Assembly: GCA_033765305.1 (NCBI GenBank)
Contig: JANRID010000064.1
Coordinates: forward strand, 1 to 36,064
Reading direction: 5' to 3'
DNA: 36,064 bases
Source of the DNA: RDXT01 sp033765305
GTDB taxonomy: Bacteria; Bacteroidota; Bacteroidia; J057
The notes under the pieces are model-generated. The model worked only from the letters and a program-made list of their open reading frames with translations, was not told the DNA's origin and did not search any database. Both the position numbers and the translations under genes were made by a program. Of this stretch, positions 13,658 through 22,677 are shown piece by piece (the stretch's first letter is position 1; the number at the start of each line of letters is the position of its first letter).

Positions 13658-15567
13658 CGCTTGACCAGGTTCTGGTGCAGCACGCCGCCGGGATGCTGCA
13701 CTGCCAGCACATACATGCCGGCGGGCAGCCCGGCTGTTTCGATCCGGAACGCAGTGGAACCCGGCACTGCTGCCAATTCCCCCTGCGCCGCCACGCGGCC
13801 CGACATGTCGCTCAGCAGGTAGCGGACCTGCTCCGCCGCATCTGTCTCATAATAGCCGGTCACATAGTGCGTCATCGGCACCGGCCCGGCAGCCAGGCTG
13901 CGGGCCATGCCTTCCGACGGCCCCGAACTGCCGCCCCGGAATGAGATCTGCGCCTCCGACCCTACCCCGCCGGATGCCGGCTCCGAACGGACCCGGTAGA
14001 TGTTTTCGCCGGCCAGCGGGCGGGTATCGAGAAACAGGTACGAACCCGATCCTCCGGCCCCCGGTGCCGGGAAAATCTCGCCGATCGGCACAAACTGCAC
14101 CCCGTCTGCCGAACGCAGCACCTCGAAGCGCCGCAGGGTGGAGATCAGGTCGGTGTGCCAGCTCAGCAGCACGCCTTCCCGCACGGCGCTGGCGCTCAGC
14201 AGCAGGTCGCCGCTGGGCTCGAGCCGTGTGCCGGCATCGTCCAGGTACAGCGTCCGGTGGTCGAGGTGGCTGACCGCATTGGGCGGGCATTCGTCCGTCT
14301 GCGTATTGCCCAGGTACTCGAATCCGGGCCGGTCGAAGGAGCCGTAATCGAGGCAGATGACCTCATCGCCCAGGTTGACGCCTACCGTTGCCGGGCTGCC
14401 CCCGAAGCCGCCCGCCCCGCCCGACGAGTTGCCGGTCGTCCACTGCATATCGCCGTAGTTGAACAGGATCTGGGTGCGGAAGGGCAACAGATGCCCGTTG
14501 ACGCTGCGGATGCTGCCGTCGGTCAGCAGCACCTGAAAGGTGTTGCGCAGGTCGCAGGGCGTTTCGCACCCGAAATATCCGACTGATTCCCAGGAAACCA
14601 CGAGATAATGCCCGGCGGGATCGAGGTAGTAGCGGATGGTGCCGCCCCGCGCCAGATCGGCGTCCGCATAAAACGGTGCGATCATCCGCGGCCCGGCCAG
14701 GCAGAACGCCTCCGGGGTATATTCGAGGAATTCCGACTCAAAGGTGAGATTGCCGTTGGAATTGATCCACACCCTTCGGTAAGGCGTGCCGTAGAAGGTG
14801 CAGGCAAAATTCAGCTCGACGAGCTGCGAGCAGTCGTCGCACTCGGTGCCGCCTTTGAAGGATTTCCAGGCTGCCGGCTTTCCTTCAAGATCATACCCCG
14901 TTGCAATCCAGGCGGGTGCTGGCGGAGCCTGGGCCGGGCAGTCGCCCGGGCAGGTGCTGGGCGATTCGCCGGGCCCGCAGATCCCGTCGCCGCAGGCGGG
15001 CTTGCGCCCTTCGAGCACGATGCGGTCCAGCCCCACCCCCCAGTTCCAGGTGTCGCCGTCGTCGTACACAAACCGGATCTGCGAAGCCAGGCCCGCAAAG
15101 GGCGTCAGATCCAGCTCGATGCGGCCGGCGTAGTCCTCCGGCTCCTCGTAGATGCGCTGCCAGGACATGCCGTCCCAGAGTTCGACATAGAAACTCCCCG
15201 CGCCGCCGAAGCGCTGGAAGCTGAGGTCGAAGGACAGCAGCAGCAGCTCGGTGAAGCCGGCGGAATTGAAACGGCGGGTGGTGAGCACCGCCCGGCCAAT
15301 GTTGTCCGACTGTTCGTCGCTCACGTAAATCCAGGCACCGGAGCCGGGGTTCAGGAAAGGGCCGATCTGCCCGGCGCCGGTCTGCCAGGCACCGCCGTCG
15401 GAGGTTTGCGGAGCGGACCAGCCCTCAGGCAGCCCCGATTCGAAGTGTGCATCGAGCAGCGTATCGCTGCTCAGCCCCGGGCAGCGGGCCCGGGCATTGC
15501 CGGCCATGAGCAGCGGCAGGGCTGCGAGGCAGCAGCGGAGGAGGCCGGTCAGCCGGAGCGCTTTCAT
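13654..15567 (-). CDS. Large secreted protein with MAM-like, NIDO-like and T9SS sorting domains
   Basis: The 637-residue product is exported: signal peptide to about residue 27, then a jelly-roll or MAM-like region (about 35-190; DAHFESGLPEGWSAP and NWGVGLDRIVLEG), a small Cys motif CGDGICGPGE...CPGDC (about 193-211), and a nidogen-like (NIDO) region with WINSNGNLTFES, IAPFYADADL and LVVSWESVGYF. A fibronectin-like region (about 450-550; LLSWHTDL, FEVLRSADG) precedes the C-terminal T9SS tail with LPAGMYVLAVQ and ending LVKR. Such proteins are surface adhesins or matrix components; the ligand is unknown. It overlaps the start of the upstream small membrane protein by four bases. Confidence 0.85.
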   Translation of the reverse strand: MKALRLTGLLRCCLAALPLLMAGNARARCPGLSSDTLLDAHFESGLPEGWSAPQTSDGGAWQTGAGQIGPFLNPGSGAWIYVSDEQSDNIGRAVLTTRRFNSAGFTELLLLSFDLSFQRFGGAGSFYVELWDGMSWQRIYEEPEDYAGRIELDLTPFAGLASQIRFVYDDGDTWNWGVGLDRIVLEGRKPACGDGICGPGESPSTCPGDCPAQAPPAPAWIATGYDLEGKPAAWKSFKGGTECDDCSQLVELNFACTFYGTPYRRVWINSNGNLTFESEFLEYTPEAFCLAGPRMIAPFYADADLARGGTIRYYLDPAGHYLVVSWESVGYFGCETPCDLRNTFQVLLTDGSIRSVNGHLLPFRTQILFNYGDMQWTTGNSSGGAGGFGGSPATVGVNLGDEVICLDYGSFDRPGFEYLGNTQTDECPPNAVSHLDHRTLYLDDAGTRLEPSGDLLLSASAVREGVLLSWHTDLISTLRRFEVLRSADGVQFVPIGEIFPAPGAGGSGSYLFLDTRPLAGENIYRVRSEPASGGVGSEAQISFRGGSSGPSEGMARSLAAGPVPMTHYVTGYYETDAAEQVRYLLSDMSGRVAAQGELAAVPGSTAFRIETAGLPAGMYVLAVQHPGGVLHQNLVKR

Positions 15568-15998
15568 TCGGTGCGGAGGTCAAGCGAACGCAGTTCCGAA
15601 TCGAGTTCGTCCAGCCGCTGCTCCAGCGGAGCGGCATCGAAATCCGGCAGGTCTTTCCGGAGGGCGATGCGCTCCCGGAGATCGGCGCGCTCGCGCTCCA
15701 GGCGGAGGCGGAGGCGCAGCACATCCGCACGGGCGGCATCGGCCGGCGACGGGTGCTTGCGCCGTTCGAGGGGTTCGAGCGCCAGCTCGATGCCCGTGAC
15801 GGCGGGCGAGGGCGGCGCGGCCCAGGGCGCGGGGGTTTTGCGCACGCGCAGCGGCTGCGCGGGCGTGCTGCGCTGGGGCGTCAGCAGCACCAGCGCGGCG
15901 GCGAGGAGGATGGCGCCGGCGCCGGCGCGGATCAGGGTGCGCTGCAGCCGCTGGTCGGCAGCGGCATATGATCGGAACTGGTTGCGGCGGCTCATCAC
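15564..15998 (-). CDS. Small membrane protein with C-terminal coiled coil, unknown function
   Basis: The 144-residue product has a basic N-terminus (MMSRRNQFRSY), one transmembrane segment (about 23-41, LIRAGAGAILLAAALVLLT), a Pro-rich linker and a charged, heptad-like helix (about 88-144; Arg/Glu/Leu-rich, DELDSELRSLDLR). That is consistent with a type II membrane protein whose coiled coil lies outside the cytoplasm. I recognise no family. Its stop and the start of the T9SS protein overlap (ATGA at 15564-15567), so the two are translationally coupled. The start could be at 15998 or the next codon. Confidence 0.72.
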   Translation of the reverse strand: MMSRRNQFRSYAAADQRLQRTLIRAGAGAILLAAALVLLTPQRSTPAQPLRVRKTPAPWAAPPSPAVTGIELALEPLERRKHPSPADAARADVLRLRLRLERERADLRERIALRKDLPDFDAAPLEQRLDELDSELRSLDLRTE

Positions 15999-16095
15999 AG
16001 TACTATTACACTGCGATAATATTCCGATGTTCCGGTTAAATAAAGGGAATGTTGCCCCGGATATTACGCCGCTTGGACTGGCAGCACAATCGTCC

Positions 16096-16971
16096 TTATT
16101 CGTAGGTCTTGGTCATGCTGGCGGGCACCAGCAGCAGCACATCGCCGGCGCGCAGCGCCTCCGCAGCGGGCTTTTCGATGGACTCCTGCTCGATGGTACT
16201 GATAACCAGCACTTTCAGGAGCGGCTTGCTTTGCTTGAGGTACCAGACGGTGCCTTCGTGGAAGTCGGAGTGGAAGCTGCCGTTGAGATGGAGGAGCAGG
16301 CCGCCGGCGGGCAGGCCGCCGAGAATGCGCCAGGCCATCGTGGCATCTTTCAGCGCCTGCGCGGCGATGAAGTCTTCGGCGCGCATGGGGCCGTGGCCGC
16401 TCACCATGGCGCGCATGCGCTGGTAGGAAGGCAGCTCGTAGTCGATTTCAATGGGCAGCTGCGGCAGCAGGGCCTTTCCGGCAGGCGGAAGGGTATCGAG
16501 GGCGGCCAGCCCGCCGCGCGCGACCATGCGCGCGTATTCGCGCGGGGCATTCGTTGCCCAGACCTGCACGCCCTGGGTGCGGCACAGGTTTACCAGCGGA
16601 GCGTAGTCTGTATCGAAATTGGGCCACAGGCGCGTCTCCTGCCCCAGCCGTTCGCGGTCCCATTCCCCCGACAGATACCGGTCCAGCACCGTCTGCTGAT
16701 CGGTCTCGAACATTTCCATGCCCACGGCCACCCGTTCCGCGCCGCGCTCCCGGATCAGCTCCGCCGCCAGCTCGTGCTGCAGCCAGTGCGCGATGGGGTT
16801 GTTGTGCAATTCGCCGAAGCAGATCACATCGGCATCTGCGGCCAGCTTGAGCATCTGGCGCCAGCTGAGCGCCTTGCCCTGGCCGTCGAAGAGGCGGTAG
16901 GCGGGTTTATCCTGTGCCATAAGCAGACCGGATAGCAGGAAGAGGATGAAAAACAGGGTCAGGCGGTACAT
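16096..16971 (-). CDS. ChaN-like haem-binding/iron-regulated family protein
   Basis: Member of the ChaN/EreA-like (TIKI superfamily) fold; ChaN of Campylobacter binds haem and is linked to iron uptake. The 291-residue product has a signal peptide cut near MAQ (about residue 20), then the family motifs: CFGELHNNPIAHWLQHEL (about 51-68), VGMEMFETDQQ, RLWPNFDTDYAPLV, ATNAPREYARMV and the C-terminal HLNGSFHSDF. Length is typical. It stands 97 bases upstream of the small membrane protein on the same strand and is divergent from the cNMP/CBS gene. No iron-uptake gene is adjacent, so the role is inferred from family only. Confidence 0.88.
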   Translation of the reverse strand: MYRLTLFFILFLLSGLLMAQDKPAYRLFDGQGKALSWRQMLKLAADADVICFGELHNNPIAHWLQHELAAELIRERGAERVAVGMEMFETDQQTVLDRYLSGEWDRERLGQETRLWPNFDTDYAPLVNLCRTQGVQVWATNAPREYARMVARGGLAALDTLPPAGKALLPQLPIEIDYELPSYQRMRAMVSGHGPMRAEDFIAAQALKDATMAWRILGGLPAGGLLLHLNGSFHSDFHEGTVWYLKQSKPLLKVLVISTIEQESIEKPAAEALRAGDVLLLVPASMTKTYE

Positions 16972-17151
16972 TCAGGCATCATTGTTCAGGGCGAATCTGC
17001 GAAGATACATCCGAATCTGCCGATTCTCCGCGCCTGCTGCCGAAAATAGGCCCGGCCAGCCCGGTGATTTGTGTCAGCGCCGCCGCTGACCAGGGCACCG
17101 TTGGCAATCCGGCCCGGATGCGGTAATTTCCCGGTCAAACCATCCCCGCCT

Positions 17152-19101
17152 GTGAACCTCTCCCAAAGCCTCGCGACCCGGACCGCAGACTTTCTCGCTG
17201 CGCATCCGCCTTTCAGCCTGCTCCCCCGGCACGAGCTCGAACAGCTGGCCGGGCGGATCGAAATCCGGTTTTTCGGCCCCGGCGATGTCATTTTCGAAGA
17301 AGGCGGCGAGCCGGGGCAGGGCTTTTATGTCCTGAACAAAGGCCGGGTGGAGCTGCACAAATACGAGGACGGCGAGCTGCACCTCGCGGACGTCTGCGAG
17401 GTGAGCGACCCCTTCGGCGTGCGTGCGCTCCTGAGCGACAATCCCTACATCATGACGGCCCGCGTAGCGGAAGAGGCGCTGGTCTATTTCATTCCGCGCA
17501 AGCCTTTTGCCGAGCTGATGGAGCGCTACCCGAAGGTAGGCCTGTTTTTTGCCTCCGGCCTAGCCGCCGGCATGACCGTCGTCAGGGGGCAGGCCCGGCA
17601 GATGGAGCAGGTGCGGCGCGAGCTGTCGTTCCAGAAACAGCTGGCAGGCTTCCGGGAGGAAGATATTGTGTCGCTCAACCCCCACGAGGAGGTGGTCTTC
17701 TGCACCCCGGTCACCAGCATCCGCGACGCAGCGCAGATGATGGCCGAATACCGGATCGGGTCCATCGTCGTCGCGGATACGCAGCTCTTTCCTGCCGGGA
17801 TCATCACCAGCACGGACCTGGCGCGCAAGGTGGCCACCGGGCGGCACCGCATCGACGAGCCTGCTTCGGCCATCATGAGCAGCCCGGTACTGACCGTGAC
17901 GCCAGGGCTCACCGTGGCCCGCGCCATTCTCACCATGGTGCGGCATCAGGTGCGGCATCTGGTGGTGACCGAGGACGGCACCCCGAAGTCGCGCTTTATC
18001 GGCATCGTATCCGAGCGGGATGTGCTGCTCTCGCAGTCGAACAACCCCGCAACCCTCGTCAAGCAGCTCCTCAAGGCACGTACGGTCGCCGAAATGGCTG
18101 AAATCCGCGACCGGGCCGAGCGGCTCACGCACGATTATCTGAAGCAGGAGATCAGCGTGGCGTTCATCAGCGAAACGCTCACAGAGATCAACGATGTGCT
18201 CATCCGCCGGGCTATCGAGCTGAGCCTGCGGCAGCTGGACGCCGAGGGCCTGCAGCGCCCGCAGGCGCCTTTCTGCTGGCTCTCCCTCGGCAGCGAAGGC
18301 CGCGGCGAGCAGCTCCTCCGCACCGACCAGGACAATGCCCTCATCTACGCCGATCCGCCGGAGGCGGACGCGGAGCACACCGCCGCCTACTACCTGCGCC
18401 TCGGCAAGGCTGTCACCGATATCCTGGAGCAGTGCGGATTTGCCCACTGCCCCGGTGAAATCATGGCCAGCAATCCGCAGTGGAACCAGCCCATGAGCGG
18501 CTGGAAGGCCCATTTTACCCGCTGGATCCAGGTGCCCGACCCCAAGGCCCTGATGCACGGCACCATCTTCTTCGACTTCCGGCCCGCATACGGCGAGTTC
18601 GGCCTGGCGGGCGAACTGCGCGACCACCTCGACGCCGAGATGGACCGCCAGAAAGGCTTCATCAACTTCCTCGCTGCCAATGCCCTCGGCAATCCGCCCC
18701 CGCTGAGCTTCCTCAACAACTTCATCGTGGAGCGCAGCGGCGGCCACAAGGATGAATTCGACATCAAGCTCCGGGCGATGATGCCCCTGGCCGATGCGGC
18801 ACGGGTGATGATCCTGGACCGGCGGGTGCGCGGGGTCACCAATACCTTCCGGCGCTATGAGCAGCTGGCCGAACTGGAGCCCCAGAATGCCCGGCTGCTG
18901 GAGGAGGCCGGCATGGCCTACGAGCTGATGATCCGCTACCGCGCCCTCAACGGCTTCGAGCACGGCAATTCGGGCCGCTACCTGAATCCCAATTCGTTCA
19001 ACAAAATCGAAAAGCAGACGCTCAAATACGCCTTCCGCACCATCGAGGAACTGCAGCGCATCCTGAAAACCCGCTATTCCCTCAGCATGTTCGGCTCCTG
19101 A
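17152..19101 (+). CDS. Cyclic-nucleotide-binding/CBS/DUF294 nucleotidyltransferase-like protein
   Basis: Putative signalling nucleotidyltransferase. From the GTG at 17152 the product has about 649 residues: a cNMP-binding domain (about 20-140; GDVIFEEGGEPGQGFYVLNKGRVEL), two CBS domains (about 185-310; EYRIGSIVV and GIVSERDVLL), a DUF294 GlnD-like nucleotidyltransferase core with GSEGRGEQ and TDQDN (about 380-395, the Gly-Ser and Asp-x-Asp metal motif), and a helical C-terminal DUF294_C region. Another GTG at 17071 would add 27 Pro-rich residues lacking family similarity, so the later start is preferred. The exonuclease gene follows after 13 bases, a pairing I recall from other bacteria. Confidence 0.9.
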   Translation: MNLSQSLATRTADFLAAHPPFSLLPRHELEQLAGRIEIRFFGPGDVIFEEGGEPGQGFYVLNKGRVELHKYEDGELHLADVCEVSDPFGVRALLSDNPYIMTARVAEEALVYFIPRKPFAELMERYPKVGLFFASGLAAGMTVVRGQARQMEQVRRELSFQKQLAGFREEDIVSLNPHEEVVFCTPVTSIRDAAQMMAEYRIGSIVVADTQLFPAGIITSTDLARKVATGRHRIDEPASAIMSSPVLTVTPGLTVARAILTMVRHQVRHLVVTEDGTPKSRFIGIVSERDVLLSQSNNPATLVKQLLKARTVAEMAEIRDRAERLTHDYLKQEISVAFISETLTEINDVLIRRAIELSLRQLDAEGLQRPQAPFCWLSLGSEGRGEQLLRTDQDNALIYADPPEADAEHTAAYYLRLGKAVTDILEQCGFAHCPGEIMASNPQWNQPMSGWKAHFTRWIQVPDPKALMHGTIFFDFRPAYGEFGLAGELRDHLDAEMDRQKGFINFLAANALGNPPPLSFLNNFIVERSGGHKDEFDIKLRAMMPLADAARVMILDRRVRGVTNTFRRYEQLAELEPQNARLLEEAGMAYELMIRYRALNGFEHGNSGRYLNPNSFNKIEKQTLKYAFRTIEELQRILKTRYSLSMFGS

Positions 19102-19114
19102 ACTTCCCCATCCT

Positions 19115-19831
19115 ATGATTCCTGCCCTGCGCTCGCTCCTGTTTCCGGCCCGCCACCTCGAACGCCTGTGCCGCCAGGGCCAGGCACCGCCCGCCATATG
19201 CCGCTACCTCGCTGCCCGCCAAGCGGCGGCGCCCCTCTCCGCGCCCTGGAAACCGCTGCGGCTGGTGGTATTCGACACCGAAACCACCGGGCTCGATCCG
19301 CGGAAGGACCGCATGCTTTCCATCGGGGCCGTCAGCATTGTGCAGGGCAGCATACAGGTCGGCGATTCGCTGGAGCTGATGGTCAACAACAGCTCGCGCC
19401 AGGACCGCAAAGCAATCGAAGTGCACGGCATCGTGCCGTCGGAAACCCGCGAAGGGCAGCCCGAAGCCGCTGCGGTGGAGGCATTTCTGGACTATCTCGG
19501 CAGCGACGTGCTGGTGGGGCACCATGTAGGGTTCGACATCGCCATGATCGAGCGGGCAGCGCAGCGCATGGCGCCGGGATTCCGCCTCTACAACCCGCGC
19601 ATCGACACCGCGCAGCTGCTCCGGCGCATGGAGGGCGGCAGCCCGGTGCATCAGCCGGGCTCGATGCAGGGCTACAACCTCGACGCGCTCTGCGAGCGGT
19701 ACCACATTGCCAAAAATGACCGCCACACCGCCTGGGGCGATGCCTTTCTCACCGCCCAGCTGCTGCTCCGGGCACTCTATTTCATGCGGGACAAAGACCG
19801 CCGCCTGCTGCGGGATCTTACAGGAGGCTGA
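19115..19831 (+). CDS. DnaQ-like DEDDh 3'-5' exonuclease
   Basis: A 238-residue exonuclease of the DNA polymerase III epsilon/PolC class. The DEDDh residues are all present: Asp54 and Glu56 in VVFDTETTGLDP, Asp141 in HHVGFDIAMI, His204 and Asp209 in DRHTAWGDA. The first 45 residues form an Arg/Leu-rich helical extension not seen in minimal epsilon subunits. No polymerase-binding clamp motif is obvious, so a repair or small-oligonucleotide role is as likely as proofreading. Probably co-transcribed with the preceding cNMP/CBS/DUF294 gene. Its end is three bases from the convergent egtD stop. Confidence 0.93.
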   Translation: MIPALRSLLFPARHLERLCRQGQAPPAICRYLAARQAAAPLSAPWKPLRLVVFDTETTGLDPRKDRMLSIGAVSIVQGSIQVGDSLELMVNNSSRQDRKAIEVHGIVPSETREGQPEAAAVEAFLDYLGSDVLVGHHVGFDIAMIERAAQRMAPGFRLYNPRIDTAQLLRRMEGGSPVHQPGSMQGYNLDALCERYHIAKNDRHTAWGDAFLTAQLLLRALYFMRDKDRRLLRDLTGG

Positions 19832-19834
19832 CGA

Positions 19835-20803
19835 TCAGACTTTTTCGAGCAGCGCATCCGCAAACCAGCCTTTCGAGTCGGTGAACTGCCGCTGAATCCG
19901 GAACCCGCTGCCCTCCGCCAGGCTGCGGATGAGGGCCGTATCGTACTTCTGCGACAGCTCGACCCAGACCGGCTCCCAGGCACCGAAGTCCACCTCCAGC
20001 TCCAGCGCGGCAATCCGCACGGTCTGGCGGCGGCGGCTGACGAGGTAGCTGCGCGTTTCGCCGCTGAGCGGATCGTAGGTGGCATAGTGGTCGAAGGCGC
20101 TGTGCTCGAAATCGGCGCCCAGCTCCCGGTTCATGCGCGAGAGCAGGTTGAAATTGAAAGCGCGGGTAATGCCCTCCGGATCGTCGTAGGCCTGCAGGAT
20201 GACACGCGGATCTTTTTTGAGGTCGAATCCGATGAGCACCAGATCGCCGGGGCGGCAGGCATCGCCGAGGGCATCGAGAAAGGTGCGGGCTTCCGGCTCC
20301 GTGAAATTGCCGATGTTGGATCCGAGGAACAGAATCGCTTTGCGCTGCGGCGCCGCATCCTGGTTCAGGCGGCGCAGCGCCTCGAAGTATTCGCCCTCCA
20401 GCGGATCGACGGTCAGCTGCGGCATCTCCTGCCGGAGCGCCTGGGCCAGGCGGCGCAGCTCGCTGCCGGAGATATCGATGGGGGTATAGGCAAATGCCGC
20501 CTGGCGGCGCAGCAGCGCCTCCAGCAGCAGGCGGGTCTTGAGCCCGTCGCCGGCGCCGAACTCCACGAGCTGGAAGGCGCCGCCCGGCGCCATGAGCGCC
20601 TGGGCCAGCTCCCGGCCCTGCCGCTCGAAGATTTCATATTCGCAGCGGGTGGGGTAATAGGCCTCCATCCGCATGATTTCGCGGAAGAGTTCGCTACCCC
20701 GCGCATCGTAGAAGTAGCGGGAGGGCAGCCGCTTGGGCGAGGCGCTCAGGCCTTCGCGCACATCCAGCGCGAACGCGCTGGTGCTGACTTGAAGCTGATT
20801 CAT
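19835..20803 (-). CDS. egtD: L-histidine N(alpha)-methyltransferase (EgtD)
   Basis: Trimethylates histidine to hercynine with SAM, the first step of ergothioneine biosynthesis. The 322-residue product (ATG at 20803) shows family motifs: PSRYFYDARGSELF near residue 30, YYPTRCEYEIF, the SAM-binding VEFGAGDGLKTR, PIDIS, FLGSNIGNF and VLIGFDLKKDP. Length matches EgtD. It is the last gene of a minus-strand run, 28 bases after egtB. The open frame extends upstream to 21232, but that overlaps egtB and is a shadow. Confidence 0.95.
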   Translation of the reverse strand: MNQLQVSTSAFALDVREGLSASPKRLPSRYFYDARGSELFREIMRMEAYYPTRCEYEIFERQGRELAQALMAPGGAFQLVEFGAGDGLKTRLLLEALLRRQAAFAYTPIDISGSELRRLAQALRQEMPQLTVDPLEGEYFEALRRLNQDAAPQRKAILFLGSNIGNFTEPEARTFLDALGDACRPGDLVLIGFDLKKDPRVILQAYDDPEGITRAFNFNLLSRMNRELGADFEHSAFDHYATYDPLSGETRSYLVSRRRQTVRIAALELEVDFGAWEPVWVELSQKYDTALIRSLAEGSGFRIQRQFTDSKGWFADALLEKV

Positions 20804-20831
20804 GGGCTGGTACAATCCGGAGGGTTGAAGC

Positions 20832-22115
20832 TCAGGCAAGGCCGTCGGCGGCAAGGCGGAAGCCGCTGAAGAGCCATTGCAGATGCGGGTGGAAGAAATT
20901 GCGGTAGGTGGCGCGGATGTGGCCGCGGGGGGTCGCGCAGGAGCCGCCGCGCAGCACCATCTGCCCGACCATGAATTTGCCGTTGTATTCGCCCAGGGCA
21001 CTGTCCTCGGCGTGGTAGCGGGGATACGGCAGGTAGGCGCTCTGGGTCCATTCCCATACATCGCCAAAGAACTGATGATCACCCGATTGCCTGGGAATTG
21101 GATGCAATGCGCCGAGGTCCGTGAAGTTGGCGGCAGCCGGAATCTCCGGCGCGTAGCGGCGGCAGGCGGCCTCCCACTCGAACTCTGTCGGCAGGCGCAT
21201 GCCCTTCCAGCGGGCAAAGGCCTGTGTCTCATAGTAGTTCACGTGGGTCACCGGCTCCGCCGGATTCAGCGGGCGGAGCCCTTCGAGGGTAAATATCTGC
21301 CATTCGCCCTCCACCGGAAACCAGTATTTCGGCGCATCGGCCTGCACCATATTGACCCATTTCCAGCCTTCTTCGAGCCAGAAGCGGTAATCGCGGTAGC
21401 CTCCGGCCTCCATGAATTCCCGGTATTCGCCAGCCGTCACCAGCCGGTCGAGCACGCGGTACGGCTCCAGAAACACGCGGTGGCGGCCTAGCTCGTTGTC
21501 GAAGCAGAAGCCTTCCCCGGCATGCCCGATTTCATAGATGCCTGCCTCCATCTCCAGAAATGTCATCTCCGCCGGCGCCGGTCCGGACAGGCGGGGCTGT
21601 TCCGCTTCGCGGTAGGCCGGGAAGAGCGGGTTGTGGCCGAGGATGTACTTGATGTCGTAATGCAGCAGCTCCTGATGCTGCTCCTCATGCTGCAGGCCGA
21701 TTTCCAGGATATAGCGGGCACGCGGCGCCGGATCGGGGTGCGCTTCCAGCCAGCGGGCCATGTGCGCATCCACATACTGCCGGTATTCGAGGACCTCCTG
21801 CACCGAAGGGCGGGTCATGTTGCCCCGGTAGGCGCGCTGCACCCGTTCGCCTGCGCCTTCGTAGTAGCTGTTGAAGAGGTAGGCGTACTTGGGGTGAAAG
21901 ATCTGGTAACCAGGCAGATAGTCTTTGAGGAAAAACTGCTCGAAGAACCACGTCACATGGCCCATGTGCCATTTCGGCGGGCTCACGTCCACCACGGGCT
22001 GCACCACGCAGTCTTCCGGGCGGAGCGGCGCGCAGAGGGCTTCCGTGGCGCTGCGGACCTGGCGGTAGCGGGCAGCAAGGGTTGCGGGCGGGGAAATCAG
22101 GGCCGAGGGCAGCAT
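20832..22115 (-). CDS. egtB: Ergothioneine biosynthesis sulfoxide synthase (EgtB)
   Basis: Non-haem iron enzyme joining hercynine to a thiol donor with O2, forming the sulfoxide precursor of ergothioneine. The 427-residue product has an N-terminal DinB-like four-helix domain with probable iron ligands His53 (in WHMGH), His143 and His147 (HEEQH), then a formylglycine-generating-enzyme-like domain (about 190-427) ending with RGGSCATP, RATYRNFF and SGFRLA. No egtA or egtC gene is nearby, so the donor may be cysteine rather than gamma-glutamylcysteine, but this cannot be settled from the window. The PLP lyase EgtE must be encoded elsewhere. Upstream on the same strand are two DUF427 genes. Confidence 0.95.
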   Translation of the reverse strand: MLPSALISPPATLAARYRQVRSATEALCAPLRPEDCVVQPVVDVSPPKWHMGHVTWFFEQFFLKDYLPGYQIFHPKYAYLFNSYYEGAGERVQRAYRGNMTRPSVQEVLEYRQYVDAHMARWLEAHPDPAPRARYILEIGLQHEEQHQELLHYDIKYILGHNPLFPAYREAEQPRLSGPAPAEMTFLEMEAGIYEIGHAGEGFCFDNELGRHRVFLEPYRVLDRLVTAGEYREFMEAGGYRDYRFWLEEGWKWVNMVQADAPKYWFPVEGEWQIFTLEGLRPLNPAEPVTHVNYYETQAFARWKGMRLPTEFEWEAACRRYAPEIPAAANFTDLGALHPIPRQSGDHQFFGDVWEWTQSAYLPYPRYHAEDSALGEYNGKFMVGQMVLRGGSCATPRGHIRATYRNFFHPHLQWLFSGFRLAADGLA

Positions 22116-22189
22116 AGGGAGGTGTCCAAGGGGTGAAACAGCAGCTCAATATACGGAATGGCAGCCATTCCGGATGCCTGCATGCGGCA

Positions 22190-22666
22190 TTACCAGCCCC
22201 AGGTGCCGGGCGCGCCTTTGAAAGGCCCGCGCAGGTTGGGGGTGATCCATCCGCCGTAAAAATCGCCTTCCTGCGCCTGCGCGCGGAGTTCCCCTACGTA
22301 GCAGGCATCGGCTTTGGAGGCGTAAAAGGCCAGATACCCCGCCAGGGCCGCATAGGCCGCAGCAGGCTGCGGATACGCCCAGGCTGCTTTCGGCACCCGG
22401 CGGCCGCCGGCCTCCAGGTCGTAGTAGCGGGCCCGGCCTTTGAATTCGCACATTGACCCGGCACCCGCGGCGGGCGTCAGCAGGTCCATGCGCACATCTT
22501 CCGGCGGCAGGTAATACGTGGGCGGGTGGCTGGTCTCCAGGATGCGGTACGCACGCTGCGTATCGGCAATCCAGATGCCGCCGGTCTGGATCCGGATGCG
22601 CTCGGCAACCGGCTCCAGACGGGGCGGACGGGGATAATCCCAGACGGATTCAGCAGGGAGGGCCAT
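22190..22666 (-). CDS. DUF427 domain protein, longer paralogue
   Basis: The 158-residue product belongs to DUF427, a small beta-tent family of unknown function. Seen: RIRIQTGGIWIADTQRAYRILE, YYLPPEDVRMDLL, the core CEFKGRARYYDLEAGG and AAWAYPQPA, then GYLAFYA with a C-terminal extension (about 120-158) ending GGWITPNLRGPFKG. Relative to its neighbour it has the FKG-A-YY variant of the core motif where the neighbour has WKGTASYY. It lies 11 bases after the shorter paralogue and 74 bases before egtB, all on the same strand. Confidence 0.88.
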   Translation of the reverse strand: MALPAESVWDYPRPPRLEPVAERIRIQTGGIWIADTQRAYRILETSHPPTYYLPPEDVRMDLLTPAAGAGSMCEFKGRARYYDLEAGGRRVPKAAWAYPQPAAAYAALAGYLAFYASKADACYVGELRAQAQEGDFYGGWITPNLRGPFKGAPGTWGW

Positions 22667-22677
22667 GCATCTTCAGC

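Noticed and set aside
17071..17151. Upstream GTG start for the cNMP/CBS protein
   Set aside because: It adds 27 Pro-rich residues without similarity; the GTG at 17152 places the cNMP domain at the usual distance. Not excluded.
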